Positions 7,744-16,856 of a stretch of 64,000 bases of DNA are shown here, piece by piece. Each line of letters starts with the position of its first letter. Within the stretch, counting starts at the first letter, position 1. The notes below the pieces were generated by a model. The model worked only from the letters and a program-made list of their open reading frames with translations. It was not told the origin of the DNA and searched no databases. The position numbers were made by a program, and so were the translations under genes. Source of the DNA: JAEUOS01 sp040382235 (GTDB taxonomy: Bacteria > Pseudomonadota > Gammaproteobacteria > Burkholderiales > JAEUOS01); the NCBI GenBank assembly GCA_040382235.1, contig JBEIFV010000012.1, forward strand, positions 8,036 to 72,035, given 5' to 3'.

Positions 7744-9549
7744 ATGAAACCTTCCGCCCCGCTGCGCTACAGCATCATCCCGATCAACCCACAGGCCCAC
7801 CTGTTCGAAGTGACGCTGACGATTTCTCGGCCGGCGCCGCTGGGCCAGCGCCTCTCGCTGCCGGTATGGATTCCCGGCAGCTACATGATTCGCGAATTCG
7901 CGCGCAACATCACGCGCATCAGGGCCCGCGACCGCAACGGTCCGGTGGCACTCGAAAAGCTGGACAAGCAGAGCTGGGCCGCCGCGCCATGCGAGGGGCC
8001 GCTTACTGTCACCTGCGACATCTACGCCTGGGATCTTTCGGTGCGCGCCGCGCATCTGGATGAATCACACGGCTTTTTCAACGGCACCAGTGTGTTCCTG
8101 CGTGTCGCCGGCTTTGAAGATTCGGCCCACGAGGTAGAAATCATTCCGCCCAAGGGGCGTGCCTACACCACCTGGCGCGTGGCCACCGCGCTGCCACGCG
8201 CGCGCGGCACACGCCTGCACGCCTTCGGCCTGTATCGCGCCGCCAGCTACGACGAATTGATCGATCATCCGGTCGAGATGGGCAGCTTCACCCTGGTGGC
8301 GTTTCGTGCCTGCGGCGTGCCGCACGAAGTGGCGATCACCGGCCGCCACGACTGCGACACCCGGCGCCTGACCGCGGACCTGAAAAAGATCTGCGAGCGG
8401 CAGCTGCGCTTCTTCCATGGCCGCAACGCCGGGCCCGAGAACGTGCCGTTCGACCGCTATGTGTTCCAGGTGATGGCGGTCGGCGATGGCTACGGCGGGC
8501 TTGAACACCGTGCCTCGACGGCGCTGATCTGCGCGCGCAACGACCTGCCGCACGCTGGCATGCGCGGCATGCCCGAGGGCTACCGCACCTTCCTCGGCCT
8601 GTGCAGCCACGAATATTTCCATACCTGGAACGTCAAGCGCATCAAGCCCGCGGCTTTCGCCCCCTACGATCTGGCGCAGGAAAATTACACGCGCCTGTTG
8701 TGGGCCTTCGAGGGTTTCACCTCCTATTACGACGACCTGTTCCTGGTGCGTTCAGGGGTGATCGACGAAGCGGCCTACTTGAGCCTTTTGGCCAAGACGG
8801 CGCAGGGCGTGCTGCGCGGCAGCGGCCGCCTGAAGCAATCGGTCGGTGATTCCAGCTTCGACGCCTGGACCAAGTATTACCGCCAGGACGAAAACGCCCC
8901 CAATGCGGTGGTCAGCTACTACACCAAGGGTGCGCTGGTGGGCCTGTGCCTGGACCTGCTGTTGCGCAGCGGCAGCGGCGGTCGCACCTCGCTGGACGAC
9001 GTGATGCTGGCCCTGTGGCGCGACTATGGCGCGCCCTTCGAAAGCGCCGGCCGCGGCGTGCCCGAAGACGGCGTGCGCCAAGCCGCGATCGCCGCGGCAC
9101 CGGCACTCGCAGGCCGGATCAAGCGCTTTTTCGATGCCGCCATCGATGGCACCGACGAACTGCCGCTCAAGAAACTGCTGGCCACTGTCGGCATCGAATT
9201 GCGCCTCGACTCCGGCACCAGGCCCGGCATGGGCGCGCGCCTGGCCGCCGCGCCGGGCGGCGTGAAGCTGACCCATGTGCTCGACGGCGGCGGCGCGCAA
9301 CAGGCCGGGCTCTCGGCCGGCGATGTATTGATCGCCGTGGACGGCCTCAAGGTCGACAAGAGCTCACTGGAAACCCTGCTTGAGCGGCGCCCTGTCGGCG
9401 GCACCATCAAGGTTCACGCTTTCCGCCGCGATGAACTGATCGAACGCGAAGTACGCCTGGGTCGCACCGAGATCAACGTCGAACTCAAGTCCGAAGCACG
9501 GGTGGGCGGTGCTGCCGCGCGGCTGCGGCGCGCCTGGTTGCAAACCTGA
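7744..9549 (+). CDS. M61 family metallopeptidase with C-terminal PDZ domain
   Basis: 601-residue zinc peptidase of the M61 (glycyl aminopeptidase) family. The zinc site is HEYFH at residues 289-293 with the third ligand Glu323 in AFEGFTSYYDD, the usual spacing. The N-terminal beta domain precedes it, and a PDZ-like domain (AGLSAGDVLIAVDGLKV) lies at about residues 500-590. No signal peptide is evident, so a cytoplasmic location is likely. It starts 4 bases after the MocA-like gene and faces trpC. Confidence 0.92.
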   Translation: MKPSAPLRYSIIPINPQAHLFEVTLTISRPAPLGQRLSLPVWIPGSYMIREFARNITRIRARDRNGPVALEKLDKQSWAAAPCEGPLTVTCDIYAWDLSVRAAHLDESHGFFNGTSVFLRVAGFEDSAHEVEIIPPKGRAYTTWRVATALPRARGTRLHAFGLYRAASYDELIDHPVEMGSFTLVAFRACGVPHEVAITGRHDCDTRRLTADLKKICERQLRFFHGRNAGPENVPFDRYVFQVMAVGDGYGGLEHRASTALICARNDLPHAGMRGMPEGYRTFLGLCSHEYFHTWNVKRIKPAAFAPYDLAQENYTRLLWAFEGFTSYYDDLFLVRSGVIDEAAYLSLLAKTAQGVLRGSGRLKQSVGDSSFDAWTKYYRQDENAPNAVVSYYTKGALVGLCLDLLLRSGSGGRTSLDDVMLALWRDYGAPFESAGRGVPEDGVRQAAIAAAPALAGRIKRFFDAAIDGTDELPLKKLLATVGIELRLDSGTRPGMGARLAAAPGGVKLTHVLDGGGAQQAGLSAGDVLIAVDGLKVDKSSLETLLERRPVGGTIKVHAFRRDELIEREVRLGRTEINVELKSEARVGGAAARLRRAWLQT

Positions 9550-9582
9550 GCCTGCCCGGTCGCAGGCCGCGCCACGCGCGCC

Positions 9583-10371
9583 TCAGGCGAACAGACGCGC
9601 CAGCTCGGCCCCCGGGCTGGTTGCGCGCATGAAAGCCTCACCCACCAGAAACGCGTTGACCGAATTTGCACGCATGCGCCGCACGTCGTCAACGCCGAGG
9701 ATGCCGGATTCGGTAATCACAAGCCGGCCGGCGGGGATGCGCGGCAACAAATCGAGCGTATTCGTAAGGCTGGTTTCGAAGGTACGCAAGTTGCGGTTGT
9801 TGATGCCAAGGAGAGGTGTCTTGAGGCGCAATGCGATCTCAAGCTCGGCCGCATCATGCACTTCGACCAGCACCGCCATGCCCAGCGCCATGGCGCTGGC
9901 CTCCAGCGCCACCAGTTGCGCTGGTTCAAGCGCGGCTGCAATCAGCAAGATGCAATCGGCGCCGGCCGCGCGTGCTTCATGCACCTGGTACTCGTCGATG
10001 ATGAAATCCTTGCGCAGGCACGGCAAGGCACAGGCAGCGCGGGCCTGGACCAGGTAATCGAGCGAGCCCTGGAAATACTCGGCGTCAGTCAATACTGAAA
10101 GACAGGCGGCGCCATGCGCGGCATAGTCGCGCGCAATGTCGGCCGGCACGAAGTGCTCGCGCAGCACACCGCGCGAGGGGCTGGCCTTCTTTACTTCCGC
10201 GATCACCGCCGCATGACCAGCCGCGATCTTCGCGCCCAAGGCTGCCGCGAAATCGCGTACCGGCGGCGCAGCCAAGGCCCGGGCACGGATGGTGGTGTCG
10301 TCGACGCGCGCGCGCGCGGCAGCCACTTCACGCACCTTGGTGCCTAAGATTTTCTGCAGGATGTCGGACAT
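9583..10371 (-). CDS. trpC: Indole-3-glycerol phosphate synthase
   Basis: Closes CdRP to indole-3-glycerol phosphate in tryptophan synthesis. The 262-residue product is the stand-alone TrpC type, not fused to TrpF, which lies elsewhere in the window. Motifs visible include VIAEVKKASPSRG (catalytic Lys region), LRKDFIIDEYQV, GINNRNLRTFET and TESGI. The ATG at 10371 gives the usual MSDILQKIL beginning. Last gene of the trpE-G-D-C set, 13 bases after trpD. Confidence 0.97.
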   Translation of the reverse strand: MSDILQKILGTKVREVAAARARVDDTTIRARALAAPPVRDFAAALGAKIAAGHAAVIAEVKKASPSRGVLREHFVPADIARDYAAHGAACLSVLTDAEYFQGSLDYLVQARAACALPCLRKDFIIDEYQVHEARAAGADCILLIAAALEPAQLVALEASAMALGMAVLVEVHDAAELEIALRLKTPLLGINNRNLRTFETSLTNTLDLLPRIPAGRLVITESGILGVDDVRRMRANSVNAFLVGEAFMRATSPGAELARLFA

Positions 10372-10384
10372 TTGACCGGCCCGT

Positions 10385-11419
10385 TCAGGCGGAAAACTTC
10401 TTGGTGAACTGCACGAATTCGTCCACCTTCTCGCGCGCCGCGCCGCTGGCCACCGTTTCACGCGCCAGGCGAATGCCGGCGGCAATCGAGTCCGCGACGT
10501 TGGCCGCATAGAGCGCCGTGCCGGCGTTGAGGATCACGATCTCGCGCGGCGTACCTTCACGGTTTTCCAGGGCTTCGAGCAGCATGGCCTTCGATTCGGC
10601 GGCGTCGCTGACCTTGATGCTGCGATTGGACATCATCGACAAGCCGAAATCCTCGGGATGGACCTCGTACTCGGTGACCACGCCGTCCTTGAGCTCGCCG
10701 ATCAGCGTGGCGGCACCCAACGACACCTCGTCAATGCCGTCCTTGCCATAGACGATCAGCGCATGGGTGGCGCCCAGGCGCTGCAGCACGCGCGCCTGAA
10801 TGCCGACCAGGTCGGAATGGAACACGCCCATCAGGATGTTGGGCGCACCGGCCGGGTTGGTCAGCGGCCCGAGGATGTTGAAGATGGTGCGCACACCCAG
10901 TTCGCGCCGCACCGGCCCGACATTCTTCATCGCCGGATGATGATTAGGCGCGAACATGAATCCGATGCCGGTGGCGGCGATGCTCTCGGCGATCTGCTGC
11001 GGATTGAGCAGGATATTGACGCCCAGCGCCTCGAGCACGTCGGCGCTGCCGGACTTCGACGACACGCCGCGGTTGCCGTGCTTGGCCACCTTGGCACCGG
11101 CGGCTGCGGCGACGAACATCGAGGCGGTGGAGATGTTGAAGGTGTGGGAGCCGTCGCCGCCGGTGCCGACGATGTCGACGAAATGCGGGCTGTCGGGCAC
11201 ATGCACCTTGCTGGCGAATTCGCGCATCACCTGCGCTGCGGCCGCAATCTCGCCGATGGTTTCCTTCTTCACGCGCATGCCGGTGATGATCGCCGCCGAC
11301 ATCACCGGCGAGATCTCGCCCTTCATCAGCATGCGCATCAGCGCGAGCATTTCGTCGTGGAATATCTCGCGGTGTTCGATGGTGCGTTGCAGGGCTTCCT
11401 GCGGGGTGATGGCGGGCAT
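10385..11419 (-). CDS. trpD: Anthranilate phosphoribosyltransferase
   Basis: Transfers phosphoribosyl from PRPP to anthranilate. The 344-residue length is normal. The PRPP-binding loop GTGGDGSHTFNIST, the HGNRGVSSKSGSADVLEALG segment and HHPAMKNVGPVRRELGVRT are clear. The ATG at 11419 is preferred to an upstream one (11437) because AGGA lies correctly before it and MPAITPQEAL is a typical N terminus. It starts 14 bases after trpG. Confidence 0.97.
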   Translation of the reverse strand: MPAITPQEALQRTIEHREIFHDEMLALMRMLMKGEISPVMSAAIITGMRVKKETIGEIAAAAQVMREFASKVHVPDSPHFVDIVGTGGDGSHTFNISTASMFVAAAAGAKVAKHGNRGVSSKSGSADVLEALGVNILLNPQQIAESIAATGIGFMFAPNHHPAMKNVGPVRRELGVRTIFNILGPLTNPAGAPNILMGVFHSDLVGIQARVLQRLGATHALIVYGKDGIDEVSLGAATLIGELKDGVVTEYEVHPEDFGLSMMSNRSIKVSDAAESKAMLLEALENREGTPREIVILNAGTALYAANVADSIAAGIRLARETVASGAAREKVDEFVQFTKKFSA

Positions 11420-11433
11420 GATCGTCCTTTGGT

Positions 11434-12000
11434 TCATTGGCGCTGCAGGAAATTCTTGAGCATGCGGTGGCCATGCTCGGTCAGTATCGATTCGGGATGG
11501 AACTGCACCCCTTCGACCGCCAGGGTGCGGTGCTTGAGGCCCATGATCTCGCCGTCGTCAGTCCAGGCGGTAACTTCAAGTTCGGCGGGCAAGGAATCAC
11601 GCTCCACGGCCAGCGAGTGATAACGCGTCGCCGTAAACGGCGTTGGCAGGCCGCTGAACACGCCACCGTCGACATGTGAAACCGGCGAGGTCTTGCCGTG
11701 CATCAGTTCCCTGGCGTGCACCACCTTGCCGCCGAAGGCCTGGCCGATCGCCTGGTGCCCCAGGCACACGCCGAGAATCGGCACTTTGCCGGCGAAGCTG
11801 CGGATCACTTCCAGCGACACTCCGGCCTCGTTGGGCGAGCAGGGGCCGGGCGAGATCACGATCTTCTCGGGCTTGAGCTCTGCAATCGCCGCCACACTCA
11901 TCTCGTCGTTCAGCACCACCCGCATGTCGGCACCGAGCTCGCCGAAATACTGCACCAGGTTGTAGGTGAAGGAATCATAGTTGTCGATCATCAGGATCAT
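11434..12000 (-). CDS. trpG: Anthranilate synthase glutamine amidotransferase subunit
   Basis: Class I glutamine amidotransferase (188 residues) supplying ammonia to TrpE. The catalytic triad is visible as Cys79 (GVCLGHQAIGQAFGG), His168 and Glu170 (QFHPES). The start MILMIDNYDSF is standard. Ten bases separate it from the end of trpE. Such a subunit often also serves aminodeoxychorismate synthase; no pabB is in the window. Confidence 0.96.
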   Translation of the reverse strand: MILMIDNYDSFTYNLVQYFGELGADMRVVLNDEMSVAAIAELKPEKIVISPGPCSPNEAGVSLEVIRSFAGKVPILGVCLGHQAIGQAFGGKVVHARELMHGKTSPVSHVDGGVFSGLPTPFTATRYHSLAVERDSLPAELEVTAWTDDGEIMGLKHRTLAVEGVQFHPESILTEHGHRMLKNFLQRQ

Positions 12001-12010
12001 GGCGCGCCTC

Positions 12011-13570
12011 CTATTCGACAATGGTATCGAGACCGCCGGATGCCACCTCGGCGGCGCGCAGCACCGCCTGCGCCTTGATGCGGGTCTCGTTCCACTCGGC
12101 TGCGGGCACCGAAGGGGCGACGATGCCGGCGGCCGCCTGCCCGTGCAGGCGGCCGTCCTTGATGATGCCGGTGCGGATGGTGATGGCCACGTCCATGTCG
12201 CCATGAAAGCCGATATAGCCGGCGGCCCCGCCATACAAACCGCGCTTGACCGGCTCGATCTCCTCGATGATTTCCATCGCGCGCACCTTGGGCGCACCCG
12301 ACAGGGTGCCGGCGGGAAACGACGCCTTGAACACATCGAGCGCGTCCAAGCCCTCGTTCAAGCGTCCTTCGACCGAGGAGACGATATGCATCACATGCGA
12401 GTAGCGCTCGATGACCATGGTCTCGGTGACCTTGACGCTGCCGATTTTCGCAATCCGCCCGATATCGTTGCGCGCCAGGTCGATCAGCATCACATGCTCG
12501 GCACGCTCCTTGGGATCGGCCAGCAATTCGTCGGCCAGTTGCTTGTCTTCTTCGGGCGTCTTGCCGCGGCGCCGGGTGCCGGCCAAGGGCCGGATGGTGA
12601 CCCGTTTGCCGCCCTCGGCAATGCCGGCATCCGGTTCGACGCGCACCAGGATCTCCGGCGAGGCGCTGACGATATGCAGGTCGCGCAGGTTGAAGAAGAA
12701 CATGTAGGGAGACGGGTTCAGGGTGCGCAAGGCGCGGTACAGCGCGACCGGCGGCGAGGTGAATTCGCGGGTCAGCCGCTGGCCGATCTGCACCTGCATG
12801 CAGTCGCCGTCGATGATGTACTGCTTGCACTTGGCTACGCCTGCCAGGAAGGTGGCCTCGCCGATGTTGGAGCGCGCCACGTCGGGCGCGGAAGGGCCGT
12901 GGTCCGGCACGCGCAGGGGCAGGCGCAGGCGTTCCAGCAGGTTCTTCAGGCGCTCGCGGCCATAGTCGTAGCTTTGCGGATTGCGCGGATCGACATACAC
13001 CACCAGGAACAGCTTGCCGGCCAGGTTGTCGACAATCGCCACCTCCTCGCTTTGCAGCAGCACGATGTCGGGCGCGCCGATGGTGTCCGGCTTTTCGCCA
13101 TGCTTCTTTTCGCGCTCGCGCACGAAGCGGTCCAGGCGCGGTTCGACATAGCGCACGCAGTCGTAGCCGAAGGCGCCCACCAGGCCGCCGGTGAAGCGCG
13201 GCAGGCCTTCGAGCGGCGCCACCTTGAAGCGCGTCAGGTAAGCACGCACGAAGTCGATCGGGTTGGTGTCGTCATGCAGTTCCACCACCGCTTCGCCGTT
13301 GATCACCGAGACTTCGCGGCCACGCGCCACGATGCGCGTGCTGCACGGCAGGCCGATGAAGGAATAGCGGCCGAAGCGCTCGCCGCCGACCACCGACTCC
13401 AGCAGATAGGTGTAGGGGGCGTCGGCCAGTTTCAGATAGATCGACAGCGGGGTGTCGAGATCGGCGAAGGTCTCCAGCACCAGGGGAATGCGGTTGTAAC
13501 CCTGCTGGCGCAAGACGTTGAACTGGTCACGAGGGATGACGCCCCGCGCGGATGGGAAATTTTGGGACAT
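12011..13570 (-). CDS. trpE: Anthranilate synthase component I
   Basis: 519-residue chorismate-using subunit that makes anthranilate with TrpG-supplied ammonia. The allosteric tryptophan-binding LLES motif is present near residue 57 (YTYLLESVVGGE), so feedback inhibition is likely. The C-terminal chorismate-binding domain shows RPLAGTRRRGKT, DLARNDIGRI and the KASFPAGTLSGAPKVRAMEII region. The ATG at 13570 is preceded by AGGTG. A candidate Trp-rich leader peptide lies 90 bases upstream. Confidence 0.97.
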   Translation of the reverse strand: MSQNFPSARGVIPRDQFNVLRQQGYNRIPLVLETFADLDTPLSIYLKLADAPYTYLLESVVGGERFGRYSFIGLPCSTRIVARGREVSVINGEAVVELHDDTNPIDFVRAYLTRFKVAPLEGLPRFTGGLVGAFGYDCVRYVEPRLDRFVREREKKHGEKPDTIGAPDIVLLQSEEVAIVDNLAGKLFLVVYVDPRNPQSYDYGRERLKNLLERLRLPLRVPDHGPSAPDVARSNIGEATFLAGVAKCKQYIIDGDCMQVQIGQRLTREFTSPPVALYRALRTLNPSPYMFFFNLRDLHIVSASPEILVRVEPDAGIAEGGKRVTIRPLAGTRRRGKTPEEDKQLADELLADPKERAEHVMLIDLARNDIGRIAKIGSVKVTETMVIERYSHVMHIVSSVEGRLNEGLDALDVFKASFPAGTLSGAPKVRAMEIIEEIEPVKRGLYGGAAGYIGFHGDMDVAITIRTGIIKDGRLHGQAAAGIVAPSVPAAEWNETRIKAQAVLRAAEVASGGLDTIVE

Positions 13571-13605
13571 TGAGCACCTGAAATCTTTGGACTGCCACAA
13601 GGCTC

Positions 13606-13624
13606 GCGACGCCGCTGGCGTCGC
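13606..13624 (-). other. Hairpin in the trpE leader
   Basis: A perfect 8-bp stem GCGACGCC/GGCGTCGC with a 3-base loop lies 36 bases upstream of trpE. Read in the mRNA sense, its 5' arm plus loop contains ACGCCAG, which is exactly complementary to CTGGCGT covering the last Trp codon of the candidate leader peptide. No U-run follows, so it is not a standard terminator. Confidence 0.45.
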
Positions 13625-13660
13625 AAAACGGGTGCACCGCGGAGGCGGCGCGCATTGGCA

Positions 13661-13726
13661 CTAGCTACGCCAGGGCCAGGCTCCCGGAGCGACGCTCCAC
13701 ACTTGTTTCAGTTTCAGGTTGTTCAC
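13661..13726 (-). CDS. Candidate trp leader peptide (TrpL)
   Basis: Short open frame of 21 codons beginning GTG and ending TAG, 90 bases upstream of trpE in the same orientation. Three of the last twelve residues are tryptophan, in the pattern W-SVAPGA-W-P-W-RS, as in attenuation leader peptides. Weak points: the start is GTG, no convincing ribosome binding site is seen, and no U-tract terminator follows. A 7-base complementarity between the Trp-codon region and the downstream hairpin gives it a possible switching mechanism. Confidence 0.4.
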   Translation of the reverse strand: MNNLKLKQVWSVAPGAWPWRS

Positions 13727-13756
13727 GTGGAAAAAGTTTCGGCTATTCGCGGAGTC

Positions 13757-14464
13757 TCAGCGGCGCAGTAGCAGCGCCGCTTCTTCCAAGCCTGAAACTA
13801 TACCATCGCAATCGAGCTCCTGCACCGGGCGCCCCTCGTTGTAACCGTAGGGCACCACCCACACCGCGCAGCCGGCGGCGCGCGCAGCAGCCGTATCGTT
13901 GCCCGAATCACCGATCATCAGCAGATTGGAAACGTTGGTGCGCCAATGCTTTGCCGCATGCTCGATCATGTCGGGTTCGGGCTTCTTGCGCTCCGTGGTG
14001 TCACCACACACGATGACGCTGAAGGTCTGCGTCATGTTGTAGCGCTCCAACAGCGGCAGCGTGAAGCGCGTCGGCTTATTGGTGCACACGCCCAGCAACA
14101 AGTTCATCGCGCGCATGGCCTCAAGGCCCGCCTGGACACCCGGATAGAAACTCGCATGATCGCCATTGCCGGCTTCATAGTGGCGAAGATAGGCGGCATG
14201 CAGCAGTGCAAACTCGGCGCCGTCGTCAGCGCGCTGCAGATGACGCAGGCAACGGCGCACCAGTTCTTCCACGCCACGTCCCACAAAGGTCTCTACCAAG
14301 GCGCCCTCGATGCGTGGCAAGCTGCATTCGAAGAGTGCGGCGTTGGCGGCTGCGATCAGGTCCGGCACGGTATGCAGCAGGGTGCCATCCAGGTCGAACA
14401 AGACCGCGCGCACGTCGGATGGGACGCGCACCCTCGTTACGCCATGTTTGGTCGAGGCGCTCAC
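13757..14464 (-). CDS. gph: Phosphoglycolate phosphatase (HAD superfamily)
   Basis: HAD hydrolase of 235 residues with the nucleophile motif FDLDGTLLHT, the motif II threonine in CTNKPT and the motif III/IV segment KKPEPDM...IGDSGNDTAAARAAG. In Betaproteobacteria gph usually stands between rpe and trpE, as it does here apart from inserted genes. No ATG is available near the domain start; the GTG at 14464 is chosen because GGAGAG lies upstream and the HAD motif then begins about 20 residues in. The last codons fall within an 8-bp inverted repeat (13759-13781). Confidence 0.85.
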   Translation of the reverse strand: MSASTKHGVTRVRVPSDVRAVLFDLDGTLLHTVPDLIAAANAALFECSLPRIEGALVETFVGRGVEELVRRCLRHLQRADDGAEFALLHAAYLRHYEAGNGDHASFYPGVQAGLEAMRAMNLLLGVCTNKPTRFTLPLLERYNMTQTFSVIVCGDTTERKKPEPDMIEHAAKHWRTNVSNLLMIGDSGNDTAAARAAGCAVWVVPYGYNEGRPVQELDCDGIVSGLEEAALLLRR

Positions 14465-14543
14465 GCACTCTCTCCGCCATGTGTATGCAAGGGGCCAGGT
14501 CCGCTGGTTGGCCCGACGGCACCAACGAGAAGCGTTGACGCGA

Positions 14544-15764
14544 TCATTCGGCAGCAGCGGCGGTGTCGCGCAGCGCCGCCGCCCGCACCAACTGCGTATG
14601 CTGGCCCAGCGTGGGCGCGGCGAACGGCACCGGCCCCGGCGTGCGGCCGAAATCAATGGCACGGGTGAAGCCGCGATAACTGCCCACCACCGGATGTTCG
14701 AATACGCCGATCATGCCGCCGGCCGTAACCTGCGGATGATCGAACATGTCTTCCACTGTACGTGCCGCGGCGCACGGCACTTCTTCGGCAAACCAGGCCT
14801 CCCACTCCAGTGCCGAGCGCGCCTGCAAGGCCGCATGCAGGCGCGGCACGATGTCCTGCACATGCATGGCGCGCTTTTTCACCGAGTCATAACGCGTATC
14901 GGCAGCCAGGTCTTCCAGGCCAGTCTTCTCGCACAAGGCGCGCCAGAAATGCGGCGTGTTGGCCGAGATGTAGAGGTAGCCGGCACGCGTCGGGTGAATC
15001 CCGGTGACGCCACCGGAGCGCATGTCGCGGCTCAATTCGCGCGGCTCGCCCGCAGCCCACACCAGCCGCGCCGACTGCATGGTGAGGGCGGCGCGCAGCA
15101 GCGACACGCCGACAAACTGCCCGACCCCGCTATGCGCGCGCTCATACAGCGCCGAGGCCACCCCGGCGGCCACCAGTGCGGAGGCGTAGTAATCGACTAC
15201 CGATCCGTAGATCACCTCCGGCGGTCCGCCCGCCTTGCCCTGCATCGCGCTCATGCCGGTCATGCTCTGCAGTACCTGGTCGTAGCCGGCCTTCTCGGCC
15301 AGCGGTCCGGTCTCGCCATAGCCGCTGACCGCGCAGTAGATCAGGCGCGGATTGGCGCCACGCAGTTGCTCGTAGGCGATGCCCAGGCGCGCCGGCACGC
15401 TGGGGCGAAAATTGTGCACCAGCACGTCGGCGCTGCGCGCCAGCGCCAGCAGGGTCTGCAGATCATCCGGCTGCTTCAGATCGAGCATCACGCCCAGTTT
15501 GCTGCGATTGACGCCCAGAAAGGCGCGGCTTTCCGCATCCAGGGTGGACGGATATTTGCGCAGGTTGTCGCCCGCCGGCGGCTCGATCTTGATCACCTCC
15601 GCGCCCTGGTCGGCCAGGAGTGAGCAGCCGTAGGGGCCGGCGATATAGGCCGAGAGGTCCAGCACGCGCACCCCGGAGAGCGGGCCTGCGGGTCCTGATC
15701 GCGGCGGCAAGGCCGGGGGCGTTGGCGAAGGGGTTGACGTTGTGTCGCTGCTGGTTCCGCTCAT
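14544..15764 (-). CDS. CaiB/BaiF (class III) CoA transferase
   Basis: 406-residue class III CoA transferase that moves CoA between carboxylic acids through an aspartyl-CoA thioester. The N-terminal Rossmann part begins GVRVLDLSAYIAGPYGCSLLADQGAEVIKIEPP, split here only by normal family features; the catalytic Asp is probably Asp191 in GSVVDYYAS. GGAG precedes the ATG at 15764. The Ser/Thr/Pro-rich stretch at residues 3-25 is unusual. It follows a CitE-like lyase, and the pair could activate and cleave a C4-C5 dicarboxylate such as citramalate or itaconate derivatives; this is inference. Confidence 0.85.
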   Translation of the reverse strand: MSGTSSDTTSTPSPTPPALPPRSGPAGPLSGVRVLDLSAYIAGPYGCSLLADQGAEVIKIEPPAGDNLRKYPSTLDAESRAFLGVNRSKLGVMLDLKQPDDLQTLLALARSADVLVHNFRPSVPARLGIAYEQLRGANPRLIYCAVSGYGETGPLAEKAGYDQVLQSMTGMSAMQGKAGGPPEVIYGSVVDYYASALVAAGVASALYERAHSGVGQFVGVSLLRAALTMQSARLVWAAGEPRELSRDMRSGGVTGIHPTRAGYLYISANTPHFWRALCEKTGLEDLAADTRYDSVKKRAMHVQDIVPRLHAALQARSALEWEAWFAEEVPCAAARTVEDMFDHPQVTAGGMIGVFEHPVVGSYRGFTRAIDFGRTPGPVPFAAPTLGQHTQLVRAAALRDTAAAAE

Positions 15765-15882
15765 GCCTACTCCATGGTGATCGGCTGTTGGCGCGCCAGC
15801 TTCTGCCAGGGCGAAGTATCGATGGCCATCGCGGCGGCGCAACCGACCAAGCCAGGTGCGACAACAACGGCCGCTGCCTGCT

Positions 15883-16752
15883 TCACGCGATCAAGCCCAG
15901 GCGCCGCGCCTCGGCCACGACGGCGGCGGCGCGCGTGAGGAACGGGCCGTCGACCATCTTGCCGTCAACCACATACGCACCCAGGCCCTTGACCTCGGCC
16001 GCGGCAACGGCCGCGACCACCTTCTGCGCATGCGCGATTTCGGCTGCAGTCGGGCAAAACACTTCGTTGGCCACGGCGACCTGGCTCGGGTGAATGCAGC
16101 TTTTCCCAAGGAATCCAAGGTCGCGGGCGCGCCGCGCCTCGGCGCGAAACCCGTCCATGTCGGCGATGTCGGCGAACGCGGCATCGTAGGCGAAGATGCC
16201 GGCTTCGCCTGCGGCCATCCGGGTGGCGAACATCGCCGCGTGCACCGCTGCCACGTTGCCGCGCACGATCGCCAGTGGTTCAAACAAGTCGCCCAGCCCC
16301 AACTGCAGCCCGGCCACGCGCGTGTGCGCACGGCTAAGTTGAAAAGCGATGCGCAGAGCCAGCGGGGACTCGATGTTGATCAGAAGGCGCGCCCTGGGCT
16401 GCAGCCCGCGCGCACGCTCGATGCCTTCGATGGCCGCAACGGCGCCGCGCACCTCTTCCGGCGACTGCGGCTTGGGCAGGTTGATGAGGTCGACGCGCGC
16501 CTGCAGAACAGCATCCAGATCGGCCGCGAAATGGACTGACGCAACCGGATTGACGCGTACGATCATGGTCTTGCGACTGTCCGCGGCCTCGGCTGAGCAC
16601 AGGAACCCAGCCAGCAAGCGGCGAGCTTCTTCCTTGCGCGACTCGTGCACCGCGTCTTCGAGATCGAACGACAGTGCGTCGGCATCGCTCGCCAGCGCCT
16701 TGGCAAAAAGCTCCGGCCGCGAGGCCGGCATAAACAGCTTGCTGCGCATCAT
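15883..16752 (-). CDS. HpcH/HpaI aldolase / CitE-like CoA ester lyase
   Basis: 289-residue TIM-barrel lyase of the CitE-like group. Recognisable elements are RSKLFMPASRPE, the metal-site DLEDAVHESRKEEAR, VRVNPV, INIESPLAL and GKSCIHPSQV. Relatives cleave malyl-, citramalyl- or similar CoA esters. Its place between a CoA transferase and an IlvD/Edd-type dehydratase suggests a short acid degradation pathway. There are two possible starts (16752 and 16749); the first is used. Confidence 0.85.
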   Translation of the reverse strand: MMRSKLFMPASRPELFAKALASDADALSFDLEDAVHESRKEEARRLLAGFLCSAEAADSRKTMIVRVNPVASVHFAADLDAVLQARVDLINLPKPQSPEEVRGAVAAIEGIERARGLQPRARLLINIESPLALRIAFQLSRAHTRVAGLQLGLGDLFEPLAIVRGNVAAVHAAMFATRMAAGEAGIFAYDAAFADIADMDGFRAEARRARDLGFLGKSCIHPSQVAVANEVFCPTAAEIAHAQKVVAAVAAAEVKGLGAYVVDGKMVDGPFLTRAAAVVAEARRLGLIA

Positions 16753-16856
16753 GCTTTCTTCACACGGCCGGCAAGCACACCATTGCAGGCGTGCCGTGTG
16801 CGAGCACTTGTCGTCGATGATGTCCCGGCCAGGCGCATGCCAAAGCGCGCGCGGTT

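Noticed and set aside
9550..9567. GCCTGC/GCAGGC hairpin between the M61 peptidase and trpC
   Set aside because: Only a 6-bp stem and no U-run; too weak to list as a terminator.
13759..13781. Inverted repeat AGCGGCGC/GCGCCGCT at the end of gph
   Set aside because: It lies in the last codons of gph and has no U-run, so I do not call it a terminator.
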